DNA of 64,000 nucleotides, taken from positions 1-64,000 of the forward strand of contig JAUMUM010000010.1 in assembly GCA_030530685.1 (NCBI GenBank), read 5' to 3'. The position numbers and the translations under genes were made by a program. Below the pieces are notes generated by a model that worked only from the letters and a program-made list of their open reading frames with translations, was not told the origin of the DNA and ran no database searches. Shown piece by piece: positions 26,485-36,234 of the stretch (position 1 is the stretch's first letter; each line of letters begins with the position of its first letter). This DNA is from Actinomycetaceae bacterium (GTDB taxonomy: Bacteria > Actinomycetota > Actinomycetes > Actinomycetales > Actinomycetaceae).

Positions 26485-27909
26485 ATGTTTTCGACTGTCG
26501 AAGAGGCCGTTGCGTACACGAAGGATCGGGGCGTTAAGTTCGTCGATGTCCGCTTCTGCGACCTTCCCGGGGTGATGCAGCACTTCACGATTCCCGTCAG
26601 CGCGTTCGAGGATGACGTCTTCGCGGAGGGACTCATGTTCGATGGCTCGTCGATCCGCGGCTTCCAGGCCATTCACGAGTCCGATATGAAGCTCGTCCCG
26701 GACATCTCTTCGGCCTTCATCGACCCCTTCCGCGCCGAGAAGACGCTCGTCATGAACTTCTCCGTAGTCGACCCCTTCACGGACGAAATCTACGACCGTG
26801 ACCCCCGCAATATCGCCCAGAAAGCAGAGGACCACCTGAAGGCCACGGGCATCGCCGATACGGTCTTCTTCGGCGCCGAAGCCGAGTTCTATCTTTTCGA
26901 CGACGTGCGCTTCCACTCGGACGTTCGTTCGGCCTTCTACACCGTTGACTCCGACGCCGGTTGGTGGAACACCGACAGACAGGAACCTGGCGGAAACCTC
27001 GGGTACAAGACGCGCCTGAAGGGCGGCTATTTCCCCGTGGCACCGAATGACCACTTCTGCGACATTCGCGATGCAATGTGCGGCTATATGGCCGACGTCG
27101 GCCTCAACGTCGAACGCGCCCATCACGAAGTGGGAACCGGAGGCCAGCAGGAGATCAACTACACGTTCGCCACGCTCAAGGCCGCGGCCGACGATCTCAT
27201 GAAGTTCAAGTACGTCATCAAGAACGCGGCCTTCGAGTTCGGTAAGACGGCCACCTTCATGCCCAAACCCCTCTTCGGCGACAACGGTTCGGGTATGCAC
27301 TGCCACCAGTCACTGTGGAAGGATGGCAAGCCGCTGTTCGCCGACGAGAGAGGCTACGGAGGCCTGTCCGATCTGGCGCGCTGGTACATTGGCGGGCTCC
27401 TGGAGCATGCGCCGTCGCTCCTGGCCTTCACCAATCCATCGATCAACTCCTACCACCGGCTGGTCCCAGGCTTCGAAGCGCCCGTCAACCTCGTCTACTC
27501 GGCGCGCAATCGCTCGGCGTGCATCCGCATCCCGGTCACCGGAACCTCGGCGAAGTCCAAGCGCCTGGAGTTCAGGGTCCCCGATCCCTCGGCCAACCCG
27601 TACCTGGCCTTCGCGGCGCAACTCATGGCCGGCCTGGACGGCATCAAGAACCGCATCGAGCCCGCCGACCCAATCGACAAGGACCTCTACGAGCTGCCTC
27701 CGGAGGAGCACTCCCAGATCGCCCAGGTTCCCGAGTCGCTCGAGGACGCCCTCAGGGCGCTCGAGGCCGATAACGAATACCTCCTGGAGGGTGGCGTCTT
27801 CACCGAAGATCTGATCGAAACGTGGATCGACTACAAGATGGAGCACGAGATCGCGCCGCTCAGGCAGCGGCCGCACCCCTACGAATTCGCCCTCTACTTC
27901 GATCTGTGA
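26485..27909 (+). CDS. glnA1: Glutamine synthetase type I
   Basis: 474 residues. It makes glutamine from glutamate, ammonia and ATP. GSI-beta features: [72 protein letters not shown] and [17 protein letters not shown]. The adenylylation tyrosine is present (Tyr402 in [10 protein letters not shown]), and the adenylyltransferase gene glnE is in this window. GAGGAGG lies five bases before the ATG. A TATAGA element at 26433-26438 could be the -10. It matches M. tuberculosis glnA1 (Rv2220) in position. It is monocistronic; a large hairpin follows. Confidence 0.96.
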   Translation: MFSTVEEAVAYTKDRGVKFVDVRFCDLPGVMQHFTIPVSAFEDDVFAEGLMFDGSSIRGFQAIHESDMKLVPDISSAFIDPFRAEKTLVMNFSVVDPFTDEIYDRDPRNIAQKAEDHLKATGIADTVFFGAEAEFYLFDDVRFHSDVRSAFYTVDSDAGWWNTDRQEPGGNLGYKTRLKGGYFPVAPNDHFCDIRDAMCGYMADVGLNVERAHHEVGTGGQQEINYTFATLKAAADDLMKFKYVIKNAAFEFGKTATFMPKPLFGDNGSGMHCHQSLWKDGKPLFADERGYGGLSDLARWYIGGLLEHAPSLLAFTNPSINSYHRLVPGFEAPVNLVYSARNRSACIRIPVTGTSAKSKRLEFRVPDPSANPYLAFAAQLMAGLDGIKNRIEPADPIDKDLYELPPEEHSQIAQVPESLEDALRALEADNEYLLEGGVFTEDLIETWIDYKMEHEIAPLRQRPHPYEFALYFDL

Positions 27910-27925
27910 GTGTGACGTTCACGAC

Positions 27926-27991
27926 CGCGGCGCGAGACTCGCGATGAGTGGGGACGGGTAGCTTCTTCTCCCCTCCCCACTCACGCCGCGG
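27926..27991 (+). terminator. Large two-part hairpin after glnA1
   Basis: The outer arms CCGCGGCG (27926-27933) and CGCCGCGG (27984-27991) enclose an inner stem GAGTGGGGA (27946-27954) with TCCCCACTC (27974-27982). There is no T-run at the end. Confidence 0.5.
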
Positions 27992-28170
27992 CCAGAACCT
28001 TGGCGAACGCTTGGCTCATGTCACACTTTGCCCGCGATCCCTCATCATAATTCCCTTCCCTTCATTCCGGCACGCACTCCAAGTTCACCTGCTACGACAA
28101 GGAAAAGTGGATACCTGCACGAGGCTTCGCAGGTTGTTCTTACACCTAAAATCGGTAAAGAATTATCCTG

Positions 28171-28199
28171 TTGCAGTTATGCATCTAGATGCATAGGTA
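28171..28199 (+). promoter_or_regulatory. Promoter of the amino-acid ABC operon with an 18-bp palindromic operator
   Basis: TTGCAG (28171-28176) and TAGGTA (28194-28199) are spaced 17 bases apart and make a plausible promoter. The spacer is almost exactly filled by the perfect palindrome TATGCATCTAGATGCATA (28178-28195). The surrounding 28.05-28.22 kb is clearly more AT-rich than the rest of the window. A repressor site is likely; which regulator binds is unknown. Confidence 0.6.
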
Positions 28200-28256
28200 T
28201 TCGATCTTATGTATCCTGAGGCTCGATACACGGAAGCTTCGATGTCAGGAGCGAAC

Positions 28257-29171
28257 ATGCGCTACTCCCGCTTCCTTGCCGCGTTCACGGCAGTGGCGGC
28301 GCTGGTACTCGCCGCTTGCACGTCCAACGAATCCACATATAAAGCCGCTGGCGTGCCCACCCCGGGCTCGGGCTACGACGTTTCCAAGATCGAGACTGTT
28401 CCCGAAGTCGCCGAACTCGTACCGGATTCCGTCAAGGCCGATGGCAAGCTGACCTTCGGGACGAACCTCTACTGGGCTCCGGCCGGCTTCTACGCCTCGG
28501 ACGGTAGGACGCCCGTCGGCTACGACGTCGACCTCATGAAGGCCATGGCCAAGGTCATGGGCCTGAAGCCGAGCATCCAGCAGGCCGAATTCCAGTCCAT
28601 CCTGCCCGGCATCCCCTCGCGCTACGAAATGGGCGTCTCGGCCTTCACGGTCACCGCCGAGCGTGAGAAGAACTTCACGATGATCCAGTACTACACGATC
28701 GGTACCTCCTGGGCGGTGGCCGAGGGCAATCCGTCGGACTTCGACCCCACGAAGCTGTGCGGAACGAGGGTCGGCGTGCAATCCGGCACGCTCCAGGACG
28801 ATAACCTCCGCAAGGTGGCAAAGGCATGCGGCACGGACAAGGCGCTCAAGGTCGAGCGATTCGACCAGCAGAGCCAGGTGACCACTGCACTCATGGGAGG
28901 AAAAGTCGATGCCATGACGGCCGACTCCTCCGTCATCGACTACGCGCTCGTCCAGTCGAAGGGCACCCTCGAAACGGTCGGTGACATCTCCGACACGGCA
29001 CCCCAGGGAGTCGTCATCGCCAAGGACGATCCGCAGATGGCGCAGGCGACGCAGGCCGCCCTCCAGTACCTCATGGACAACGGCTACCTCAATGAACTCT
29101 TCGAGGCCTGGGACATCGACATCGAAAGCGTCGCCACCGAGGCCGTTATCAACCCCGTCGTGAAGGAGTGA
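28257..29171 (+). CDS. Polar amino-acid ABC transporter, substrate-binding lipoprotein
   Basis: 304 residues. The lipoprotein signal peptide ends in LAAC with Cys21. The mature part is a family-3 solute-binding protein: KLTFGTNLYWAPAGFY, VGYDVDLMKAMAKVMGLK, AFTVTAEREKNFTMIQYYTIGTSWAV, GTRVGVQSGT, and a C-terminal lobe ending YLNELFEAWDI. It most likely binds a polar amino acid such as glutamine or glutamate, though sequence does not fix the ligand. Several in-frame ATGs precede it; AGGAG five bases before 28257 and the signal peptide decide the start. It is the first gene of a three-gene operon and shares ATG-proximal overlap with the permease. Confidence 0.9.
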   Translation: MRYSRFLAAFTAVAALVLAACTSNESTYKAAGVPTPGSGYDVSKIETVPEVAELVPDSVKADGKLTFGTNLYWAPAGFYASDGRTPVGYDVDLMKAMAKVMGLKPSIQQAEFQSILPGIPSRYEMGVSAFTVTAEREKNFTMIQYYTIGTSWAVAEGNPSDFDPTKLCGTRVGVQSGTLQDDNLRKVAKACGTDKALKVERFDQQSQVTTALMGGKVDAMTADSSVIDYALVQSKGTLETVGDISDTAPQGVVIAKDDPQMAQATQAALQYLMDNGYLNELFEAWDIDIESVATEAVINPVVKE

Positions 29172-29173
29172 TC

Positions 29174-30280
29174 ATGCGGGCACACGACAACGAAAACGAC
29201 GTCGACAAGTCCCTGGACGCCGAGCGAGAACTGCCTTCGCCATCCGAGGGGAACGAGGCTAGCGCCACGACCGACGACGCGCATCGCGACGGCGGCAACC
29301 ATGACCCCGGCCTGGTGGAAAGGACGGAGGATGGCGCGCCGCGCCTCATCCACGCCAGGCCCATCCCCCACCCCGGGCGTTGGCTCGCCGCGTTCATCCT
29401 GGGCGTCCTCGCCGCCATGGGTGCCCACGGCCTCATCACGAACGAGAACTTCCACTGGGAGGTCGTGGCGGAGAACATCTTCGCTCCCAACATCTTCCAG
29501 GCCATCGGATGGACACTCATTCTCACGGTGGCGGCCATGGCGATCGGCATTACGATGGCGGTGACGATGGCCATCATGAGGCGGTCGGCCAACCCCATCA
29601 TGCGCTACGTAGCCATCGTCTACATCTGGTTCTTCCGTGGCACACCCATTTACACGCAGCTGATCTTCTGGGGCCTGATCGGCGTTCTCTACCGCGAACT
29701 GTCCCTGGGAGTCCCCTTCGGCCCCGAGTTCTTCACCTTCCGCACGTACGACCTGTTCACGCCAGCCGTCGCCGCGATCCTCGGCCTCGGACTCAACGAG
29801 GGCGCCTACCTGTCCGAGATCGTCCGTTCGGGACTCGACTCGGTGGACAAGGGCCAGGAGGAAGCCGCGCAGGCGCTCGGCATGTCGCCCGGGCTCATTC
29901 TCAGGCGCATTGTCCTGCCCCAGGCGATGCGCGTCATCGTCCCTCCCACGGGCAACCAAACGATTTCGATGCTCAAGACGACGTCCCTCGTCACGGCCGT
30001 GCCCTTCACACTCGAATTGACCAAGGTGGCCAAGGACCTCGGCGAGAGCCTTCTTCTGCCCATTCCCTTCCTCGTGGTTGCGGCCTTCTGGTACCTGGCC
30101 ATCACGTCGATCCTCATGGTCTTCCAGTCGCGCATTGAGGCCTACTACGGGAGGGGCGTGACCGGCAAGACTCGCAAGCTGTCGCGCCGGTCATTGGCCA
30201 GGCAGCGCACCGGCCGGCAGGCCGCCATCGACGTGGCCAGCGCCGTCGCCCACGACAACGCAGCGCAACCGACACCGTAG
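29174..30280 (+). CDS. Polar amino-acid ABC transporter permease
   Basis: 368 residues. An unusually long, charged, probably cytoplasmic N-terminus (about 1-65) precedes the HisM/GlnP-type membrane domain with about five helices between 70 and 315. The family loop EAAQALGMSPGLILRRIVLPQAMRVIVPPTGN (about 235-265) is intact and docks the ATPase. A basic tail follows. AAGGAG lies five bases before the ATG at 29174; the ribosome site overlaps the end of the binding-protein gene. It probably works as a homodimer, as only one permease gene is present. Confidence 0.9.
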   Translation: MRAHDNENDVDKSLDAERELPSPSEGNEASATTDDAHRDGGNHDPGLVERTEDGAPRLIHARPIPHPGRWLAAFILGVLAAMGAHGLITNENFHWEVVAENIFAPNIFQAIGWTLILTVAAMAIGITMAVTMAIMRRSANPIMRYVAIVYIWFFRGTPIYTQLIFWGLIGVLYRELSLGVPFGPEFFTFRTYDLFTPAVAAILGLGLNEGAYLSEIVRSGLDSVDKGQEEAAQALGMSPGLILRRIVLPQAMRVIVPPTGNQTISMLKTTSLVTAVPFTLELTKVAKDLGESLLLPIPFLVVAAFWYLAITSILMVFQSRIEAYYGRGVTGKTRKLSRRSLARQRTGRQAAIDVASAVAHDNAAQPTP

Positions 30281-30289
30281 GAGCATATT

Positions 30290-31069
30290 ATGGCAATGGT
30301 CGAAGTCACCGACGTGCACAAGTTCTTTGACGATTCGCACGTCCTCAAGGGTGTCAGCATGAGTATCGACTACGGGCACGTGCAAACCATCCTCGGCCCG
30401 TCGGGTTCGGGCAAGTCCACGCTGCTTCGCTGCATCAACGTCCTGGAGGAGATCCAGGCGGGAAGCGTCGTCGTCGACGGCAATCTCATGGGATACCGTC
30501 GCGACGCCCGCGGGCGCCTGCACGAACTGCACCCTCGCGAACTGGCGGCGCAGCGTTCGACGATCGGCATGGTCTTCCAGAGGTTCAACCTTTTCCCTCA
30601 CATGACCGCGCTCGAGAACGTCATTGAGGCACCGATCCGCGTGGCCGGGCGGGGCCGGGATGAGGCGCGCGACGAGGGGCTGGAGTTACTCGCCAAGGTC
30701 GGGCTGGCCGATCGGGCCGACGCCTATCCCTCGCAGCTATCGGGCGGGCAGTCCCAGCGGGTAGCGATCGCGCGTGCGCTGGCCATGCACCCGCGACTCA
30801 TGCTCTTCGACGAGCCGACGTCCGCGCTTGACCCCGAGCTCGTCGGCGAGGTTCTTGCCGTCATGAAAGACCTGGCCGCCTCGGGCATGACCATGGCCGT
30901 CGTGACCCACGAAATGGGCTTCGCACGGGAGGTGTCGGACAAGGTGGCCTTCATGGACGGCGGCGTCATCGTCGAGTCGGGCACGCCCGAGGACGTCTTC
31001 GCCAATCCGCAGCATCAGCGCACCCGCGAGTTCCTCCAGAAGGTCCTCAGCCACGACAGCAAGAGCTGA
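30290..31069 (+). CDS. Polar amino-acid ABC transporter ATP-binding protein
   Basis: 259 residues. Complete ATPase: Walker [11 protein letters not shown]-loop in [13 protein letters not shown], signature LSGGQSQRV, Walker [13 protein letters not shown] and switch [11 protein letters not shown], all in the GlnQ/HisP style. A small charged insertion ([17 protein letters not shown]) sits between Walker A and the Q-loop, as is common in this subfamily. AGGAG, overlapping the permease stop, lies six bases before the ATG. It is the last gene of the operon. Confidence 0.93.
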   Translation: MAMVEVTDVHKFFDDSHVLKGVSMSIDYGHVQTILGPSGSGKSTLLRCINVLEEIQAGSVVVDGNLMGYRRDARGRLHELHPRELAAQRSTIGMVFQRFNLFPHMTALENVIEAPIRVAGRGRDEARDEGLELLAKVGLADRADAYPSQLSGGQSQRVAIARALAMHPRLMLFDEPTSALDPELVGEVLAVMKDLAASGMTMAVVTHEMGFAREVSDKVAFMDGGVIVESGTPEDVFANPQHQRTREFLQKVLSHDSKS

Positions 31070-31070
31070 T

Positions 31071-31094
31071 CGCGGGACGGCTGCCGATCCCGCG
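31071..31094. terminator. Hairpin between convergent genes
   Basis: CGCGGGA (31071-31077) pairs with TCCCGCG (31088-31094); short and GC-rich with no T-run. Located directly after the ABC operon. Confidence 0.4.
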
Positions 31095-31099
31095 GGCCC

Positions 31100-31708
31100 T
31101 CAGGCCACGATGCGCTCGCCGTAGCATGACAGGCCACGGTACCCTTCGGCCAGACTTCCCTCGATCACGCACATTTTCGCGTTAGTCTGCTCGCGGCCGG
31201 CCAGCAGCCGGAGGGTGATGCCCGACACGCGCATGGCCGTCCAGAATCCGATGACCCCGCCGTGGCTGACGACCGCGACCTCGTCCACGCCGCTGGCCTC
31301 GATCTGCGCGATCGCGCCGTCGTAACGCTCCAGGACCTGAGCGCCGGATACGCCTCCGCCCATGCGCTCGTCGAGGGCTCCCTCCACCCAGCGTTGAATC
31401 GTCGACCTGTACCCGTCGTATGCGATGGCGTCGCTTCCGCCTTCCCACGAGCCTGCCTCGATTTCCCTCAGGCCCGGCAGTTCGGTGGGAACGAGCCCGC
31501 GGGAGGCGGCCAGGGGAGCCGCCGTCTCGTGGGTGCGCACAAGGTTGGATACGAATATGCCGCCAAGCGGCACGCCGTCAAAGTGGCCGACGAGGCCGGC
31601 GGCCTGGCGCTGGCCCAGCCGCGAGAGCGAGGCGCCCGGATAGTAGGAATCGATCGTGTGCACGGCGTTCATGTCCGTCTGGCCGTGGCGGATGAGATAG
31701 ATGCGCAT
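31100..31708 (-). CDS. Histidine phosphatase (phosphoglycerate-mutase-like)
   Basis: 202 residues. The RHG motif IRHGQTD near the N-terminus supplies the phospho-accepting His. The second catalytic His is in VVSHGGV (about residue 150). LVRTHETAAPLA and EIEAGSWEGG match the histidine-phosphatase superfamily, broad-specificity branch rather than glycolytic mutase. The frame extends upstream, but MRIYLIRHGQ at 31708 with AGGA upstream is the natural start. It begins 11 bases after the glnE stop and is probably part of the glnA2-glnE operon. In M. tuberculosis a phosphatase of this family also lies in this region (Rv2228c). Confidence 0.85.
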   Translation of the reverse strand: MRIYLIRHGQTDMNAVHTIDSYYPGASLSRLGQRQAAGLVGHFDGVPLGGIFVSNLVRTHETAAPLAASRGLVPTELPGLREIEAGSWEGGSDAIAYDGYRSTIQRWVEGALDERMGGGVSGAQVLERYDGAIAQIEASGVDEVAVVSHGGVIGFWTAMRVSGITLRLLAGREQTNAKMCVIEGSLAEGYRGLSCYGERIVA

Positions 31709-31719
31709 GGTGCGTCGTC

Positions 31720-34700
31720 CTAACGTGAGAGCGGTGCGGCCTGGTCCTGGCCGTAGAAGATGCGCTCGACGTCGGCGCGGCAGCGTCGCGCGGCACGCAG
31801 GTATTCTTCTTCGATACCGTGCTTGTCCACGCTGTCGCGCCCCATGAGCGCGCAAATGACAGAAAGGTCGTCGAGCTTATGGGGCAGCACGTCCGTCTTC
31901 GACGCCGAGGTCCTGCCAGTTGCCAGCACGATGAGGTCACGCAGGCGCGAGGCGAGCTGCCACGCCTCGGACAGGCGCGCGGCCTCGTCAGCCGTGATAA
32001 TGCCGGCGTCGAGCGCCGCGCGCAGTGCCGACAGCGTCGAGGTCGTGCGTAGACCGGGGTGCTGTCCCGCATGCCTGAGCTGGAGCAGCTGGGCGGTCCA
32101 TTCGACGTCGGTCAGGCCACCGCGCCCGAGCTTGAGGTGGCGCTGCGCCCCGATGCCCCGCGGGATTCGCTCGGTTTCGACGCGGGCCTTCATGCGCAGG
32201 ATCTCGCGTTCGGCCTTGGCGTCCAGGCCGCGTGCCGGGTACCTGAACGGGTCGATGAGCGCGAAGAAGCGTTCGGCCAGGTGGGTGTCGCCTGCACACG
32301 GCCTCGCCCGCAGGAGGGCCTGGCGCTCCCACGTTTCGGCCCACCGCTCAATGTACTCTCCGTAGGAGGCCAGGCTCCTGGCTAGAGGCCCGTTCTTGCC
32401 CTCGGGCCGCAGATCGCAGTCGACGGCGAGCGCGGGTTCGCTACCGACCTCCCCGAGACGCCGGATGACCTGCGCGGCGACTTCGCCCGCGAGCTTGGCC
32501 GCCTCACCAGGATCTGCCCCCTCGAGGGGATCGTGCACGAAGACGACGTCGGCGTCGGAGGCGTACCCCATCTCTTGGCCCCCCATGCGCCCCATGGCAA
32601 CAATGAGATACCTGCTCAGGGGCTGCTCGTATCCCAGGCGCTCGCACGCCCCGGCAACGGCAGCCCGAAGTCCGGCCTCAACGGCGATGTCGGCGGCGCG
32701 CGAAATGGCGGTGCGGCAATCCGCGGCGTCGACGGAGCGCAGCACCTGCGCCATCGACGTGCGCAACAGTTCGCGGCGCCGCATGTATCGGCCTATCCTG
32801 GCGATCTCGTCCGGATCGCTGCGCCGCGAGAGCATCGAGTCGAGCTCGCCCTCCAGTTCCTCGCGGCTGCGAGGCGTGAGGTCGCCGGTGTCCTCGAGCC
32901 AGGAGATGGCCTCGGGAAGCTTAGGCAGTTGCTCGGCGACGTAGCGCGAGGAGGCCAATATCAGGCACAGCCTTTCGGCGGCGGCACCGCGGTCGCGCAG
33001 CGTCTTCATGTACCAGTGGGTCCGCCCCATGCGATCGGACAGGAGCCTGAACGCCAGGAGACCGGCGTCGGGTTCGGGCCCCTGGGCGAACCAGCCGAGC
33101 ATGACGGGCAGAAGCTGGCGCTGAATGGCGGCCTTGCGTGAAAAGCCCTCCGTCAGCGCCCGGATGTGCCGCAGGGCGGCGGCCGCGTCGCGGTATCCGA
33201 TGCCCGCCAGGCGAGCCCTGGCGGCGTCCTCCTGAAGCGTGATGTCGTCGGGGCTCAGGCGGGCTGCCTCGGGCAGGAGCGGACGATAGTAGATCTCCCT
33301 GTGGAGGCTTCGCACCTGCTGGCGGGTCTTCTGCCACAGATCTTCCACGTCCCTGGCGCTCGCTCCCGGAAGGCGCATCGCGCGGGCAAGGTGTCGCAGG
33401 TCTTCGGAATCGGTCGGCAGCAGGTGGCTGCGACGCAGCCGCCGCAGCTGGATGCGGTGCTCCAGAACGCGCAGTGTGCGGTAGGCGCGGTCGAGCAGGT
33501 CGGCATCGCCCCGGGCAACGTACCCCCCGTCGCGCAGGCTCGCCAGAGCCTCCAGAGTGGGGCGCACGCGCAGCGAGGCATCGGTCCGGCCGTGGACCAG
33601 TTGGAGCAACTGGACGGTGAACTCGACGTCGCGCAGTCCGCCCTTGCCCAGCTTCAGCTGCCTATCGGCGTCCTTGGCGGGCACGTGTTCCTCGACCCTC
33701 CTGCGCATGGCCCGCGATTCCTCGACGAAGTTCTCGTGACCCGAAGCCTGCCAGACCATCGGCCACAGGGCGTCGAGGTAGGCCCGCCCCAACTCCAGGT
33801 CGCCAGCGATGGGCCGGGCCTTGAGCAGCGCCTGGAACTCCCACCCTTTGGCCCACCGTTCGTAGTAGGCCACGTGCGAGGCGAGCGTCCTGACCAGCGG
33901 TCCGTCCTTGCCCTCGGGCCGCAGGCCGGCGTCGAGCATCCACAGGGCCGGCTCGCCCGCCGGCGCCGAGACCGCCTTGCCGACGAAGGAGGCCAGCTTG
34001 GTCGCGGTTGCCACGACGGTGTCGTCGAGCTGCCGGCCGTCGCCTACGTTCGACTCCCGGCCGTCGCCTGCATCGGTTTCCCGGCCGTGGCCGTCGCCGA
34101 TCGCCCGGGCCACGTAGACCACGTCGACGTCGGAGACGTAGTTGAGCTCGCCGGCGCCCGTCTTTCCCATGGCAATGACGCTCAGCCCCACGCGCTCGCT
34201 GCCGGCGACCTGGCCGCGGGCGATCGCCAGGGCCGCTTCGAGCGCCCCGCCGACGATGTGGGAGATCGAGGCAGCCACGCGCGGCATTGCCGCGCAGGGG
34301 TCGAGGCTCGTCAGGTCGGCCGCGGCAACGGCCAGGATCCGAGTGAAGTAGTGCGCACGCATGGCGTTGATGGCCTCGTGGGCGCCCGCGGTGGCAACGG
34401 GGTGGGCCGCGCCGGGATCGGCCCCCACCGCCACAAGCGCGGCTTTGCGCTCGCCTGCGGGCGTGATGAGGTTGAGAGACTCCGGGCGAGCGAAGCCTTC
34501 GGCGTTGAAATGCGTCAGGACGTCCGGGTGGGCGACGAGGAAGTCCCCGAGCGCCGTCGACAGGCCCAGCACGGCCAGCAGGGCGTGGCGTCCGCGGCCC
34601 GCGAGGCACTCAGCCAGGTAGGGGGACAGATCCTCCCGCCGACAGGCCTCGGCCAGGCGCAGGAGGGCCAGCAGACACTGGTCGGGGTCGGCCACGTCGG

Positions 34701-34824
34701 CGAAATCCTCGATGGCCGGGGTTGTCACGTCCTCCAGCAGCGGGTCGCGCAGCAGCTGCTGGGCGCGCTTCGGCTCGTGGAAACCGGCCCGCCTCAGACG
34801 GCTCGTCATCGATTGTTCGCGCAT
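31720..34824 (-). CDS. glnE: Glutamine synthetase adenylyltransferase/deadenylase
   Basis: 1034 residues. It adds AMP to, and removes it from, a glutamine synthetase tyrosine to tune nitrogen assimilation. Two nucleotidyltransferase domains are visible: the N-terminal adenylyl-removase with GELNYVSDVDVVYVA and the C-terminal adenylylase with GGQEMGYASDADVVFVHD, each followed by LRPEGK(D/N)GPL. Long helical regions fill the rest. Just after the N-terminal motif lies a low-complexity insert with three GDGRE-like repeats (34033-34100). The start at 34824 has GAGGGG upstream. It begins nine bases after glnA2, in the same order as mycobacterial glnA2-glnE. GlnA1 carries the target Tyr. Confidence 0.94.
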   Translation of the reverse strand: MREQSMTSRLRRAGFHEPKRAQQLLRDPLLEDVTTPAIEDFADVADPDQCLLALLRLAEACRREDLSPYLAECLAGRGRHALLAVLGLSTALGDFLVAHPDVLTHFNAEGFARPESLNLITPAGERKAALVAVGADPGAAHPVATAGAHEAINAMRAHYFTRILAVAAADLTSLDPCAAMPRVAASISHIVGGALEAALAIARGQVAGSERVGLSVIAMGKTGAGELNYVSDVDVVYVARAIGDGHGRETDAGDGRESNVGDGRQLDDTVVATATKLASFVGKAVSAPAGEPALWMLDAGLRPEGKDGPLVRTLASHVAYYERWAKGWEFQALLKARPIAGDLELGRAYLDALWPMVWQASGHENFVEESRAMRRRVEEHVPAKDADRQLKLGKGGLRDVEFTVQLLQLVHGRTDASLRVRPTLEALASLRDGGYVARGDADLLDRAYRTLRVLEHRIQLRRLRRSHLLPTDSEDLRHLARAMRLPGASARDVEDLWQKTRQQVRSLHREIYYRPLLPEAARLSPDDITLQEDAARARLAGIGYRDAAAALRHIRALTEGFSRKAAIQRQLLPVMLGWFAQGPEPDAGLLAFRLLSDRMGRTHWYMKTLRDRGAAAERLCLILASSRYVAEQLPKLPEAISWLEDTGDLTPRSREELEGELDSMLSRRSDPDEIARIGRYMRRRELLRTSMAQVLRSVDAADCRTAISRAADIAVEAGLRAAVAGACERLGYEQPLSRYLIVAMGRMGGQEMGYASDADVVFVHDPLEGADPGEAAKLAGEVAAQVIRRLGEVGSEPALAVDCDLRPEGKNGPLARSLASYGEYIERWAETWERQALLRARPCAGDTHLAERFFALIDPFRYPARGLDAKAEREILRMKARVETERIPRGIGAQRHLKLGRGGLTDVEWTAQLLQLRHAGQHPGLRTTSTLSALRAALDAGIITADEAARLSEAWQLASRLRDLIVLATGRTSASKTDVLPHKLDDLSVICALMGRDSVDKHGIEEEYLRAARRCRADVERIFYGQDQAAPLSR

Positions 34825-34833
34825 GGGCGCCCC

Positions 34834-36171
34834 TCAGTAGGTCGGAAGGAAGCGCATGCGCTCGGCTGGCGTGACCTGCCTGCGGTACTGGTCCCATTCC
34901 AGGCGCTTGTCACGGATGAAATAGTCGAAGCAGTCCTCGCCCAGAGTGTCGGCCACGAGCTCCGACTGCCTCATGAGGGCGATCGCCTCGCCCAACGACT
35001 GGGGCAAGCTGGCGATACCGGATATCTCGCGCTCCAAGTCGGACATGGCCGCCACATCGGTGTCGGCCGCCTCGGGCAGCTCGTAGTCGCCCTCAATGCC
35101 CGCCAGGCCCGCCCGGAGCATGACCGCGTAGGCGAGGTAGGGATTGGCGGCCGAGTCGATCGACCGGTATTCGAGCCTTGCCGTTTGGGGCTTGTCGGAG
35201 CGGAAGGCCGGAACGCGTATGAGCGCCGACTGGTTGTGCGGGCCCCAGCTGACGTAGAGGGGAGCCTCGTCCGCACCGCACAGGCGCTTGTAGGAGTTAA
35301 CGTGCTGATTGGTCACCGCGGTGATCTCGGCAGCATGGTGGAATAGGCCGGCCAGGAATTGCCTGCCCGTGCGCGACAGGCCGTACTCGCCCAGCGGATC
35401 GTGGAAGGCACTGTGCTCACCCTCGAAGAGCGATATGTGGGTGTGCATGCCGTTGCCCGGATGGTCGATGAGCGGCTTGGGCATGAAGGAGGCGTGGATC
35501 CCTCGTTCGATGGCGATCTGCTCGACGACCGTTCGCATGGTCATGACGTTGTCCGCCATTGTCAGAGCATCGGTGTAGCGCAGGTCGATCTCATTTTGCC
35601 CGGGCCCGGCCTCGTGGTGGGAGAACTCGACGGAGATGCCCATGTCCTCGAGCGTGAGGACGGCCGTGCGGCGGAAGTCCTGCGCCGTCGAGCGCGAGAC
35701 GTGATCGAAGTACGAGGCCGTGTCGATCGGTATCGGCTCCCTTCCCGGATCCGATTCGGGGTGGAAGAGGTAGAACTCGACCTCGGGGTGGATATAGCAG
35801 GAAAAGCCCATGTCGGCCGCCCTGTCCAGGGCTCTCTTGAGGATGGAACGGGGGTCGGAGCGTACGGATTCGTCGTCGCGGGTGCGAATATCGCAAAACA
35901 GCCGGGCGACGGGAAAGTCCTCTCCCCTGTGCGGTAGCAGAGCGAAGGTGGCGGCGTCGGGAACCATGAGCATGTCGTCCTCGTAGACTCTTGTCAGTCC
36001 CTGAATCGAGGAGCCGTCAAAACCGATCCCCTCCTCGAAGGCCTCCTCCAGTTCCGCCGGTGCAATGGCCACCGACTTCAATGTGCCGACAACGTCGGTG
36101 AACCACAGGCGAACAAAACGCACGCCCTTCTCTTCCATGGTGCGAAGCACGTCTTCCTGCTGGCGATCCAT
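34834..36171 (-). CDS. glnA2: Second glutamine synthetase (GlnA2-type)
   Basis: 445 residues, shorter than GlnA1. Core motifs are present: GFDGSSIQGLTRVYEDDM, PEVEFYLF, HHEAGPGQNEIDLRYTDAL, MPKPLIDHPGNGMHTHIS, NSYKRLCGADEAP and RLEYRSIDSAANPYLAYA. The segment matching the GlnA1 adenylylation loop (YELPPEE) reads DYELPEAADTDV, so the usual context of the target tyrosine is altered and regulation by GlnE is doubtful. AAAGGAGG lies six bases before the ATG, a strong ribosome site. It is the first gene of an operon with glnE and the histidine phosphatase. Its exact physiological substrate is uncertain, since GlnA2 proteins of other actinobacteria vary. Confidence 0.9.
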   Translation of the reverse strand: MDRQQEDVLRTMEEKGVRFVRLWFTDVVGTLKSVAIAPAELEEAFEEGIGFDGSSIQGLTRVYEDDMLMVPDAATFALLPHRGEDFPVARLFCDIRTRDDESVRSDPRSILKRALDRAADMGFSCYIHPEVEFYLFHPESDPGREPIPIDTASYFDHVSRSTAQDFRRTAVLTLEDMGISVEFSHHEAGPGQNEIDLRYTDALTMADNVMTMRTVVEQIAIERGIHASFMPKPLIDHPGNGMHTHISLFEGEHSAFHDPLGEYGLSRTGRQFLAGLFHHAAEITAVTNQHVNSYKRLCGADEAPLYVSWGPHNQSALIRVPAFRSDKPQTARLEYRSIDSAANPYLAYAVMLRAGLAGIEGDYELPEAADTDVAAMSDLEREISGIASLPQSLGEAIALMRQSELVADTLGEDCFDYFIRDKRLEWDQYRRQVTPAERMRFLPTY

Positions 36172-36234
36172 GCCCCTCCTTTGCTCGACACAATTGTGCC
36201 ACCATGGGCGAAAGCGTCACCAGAAAGACGGGCC

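Noticed and set aside
27948-28219. Small frames in the AT-rich region before the ABC operon
   Set aside because: No start signal and no similarity; the region is better explained as promoter and operator.
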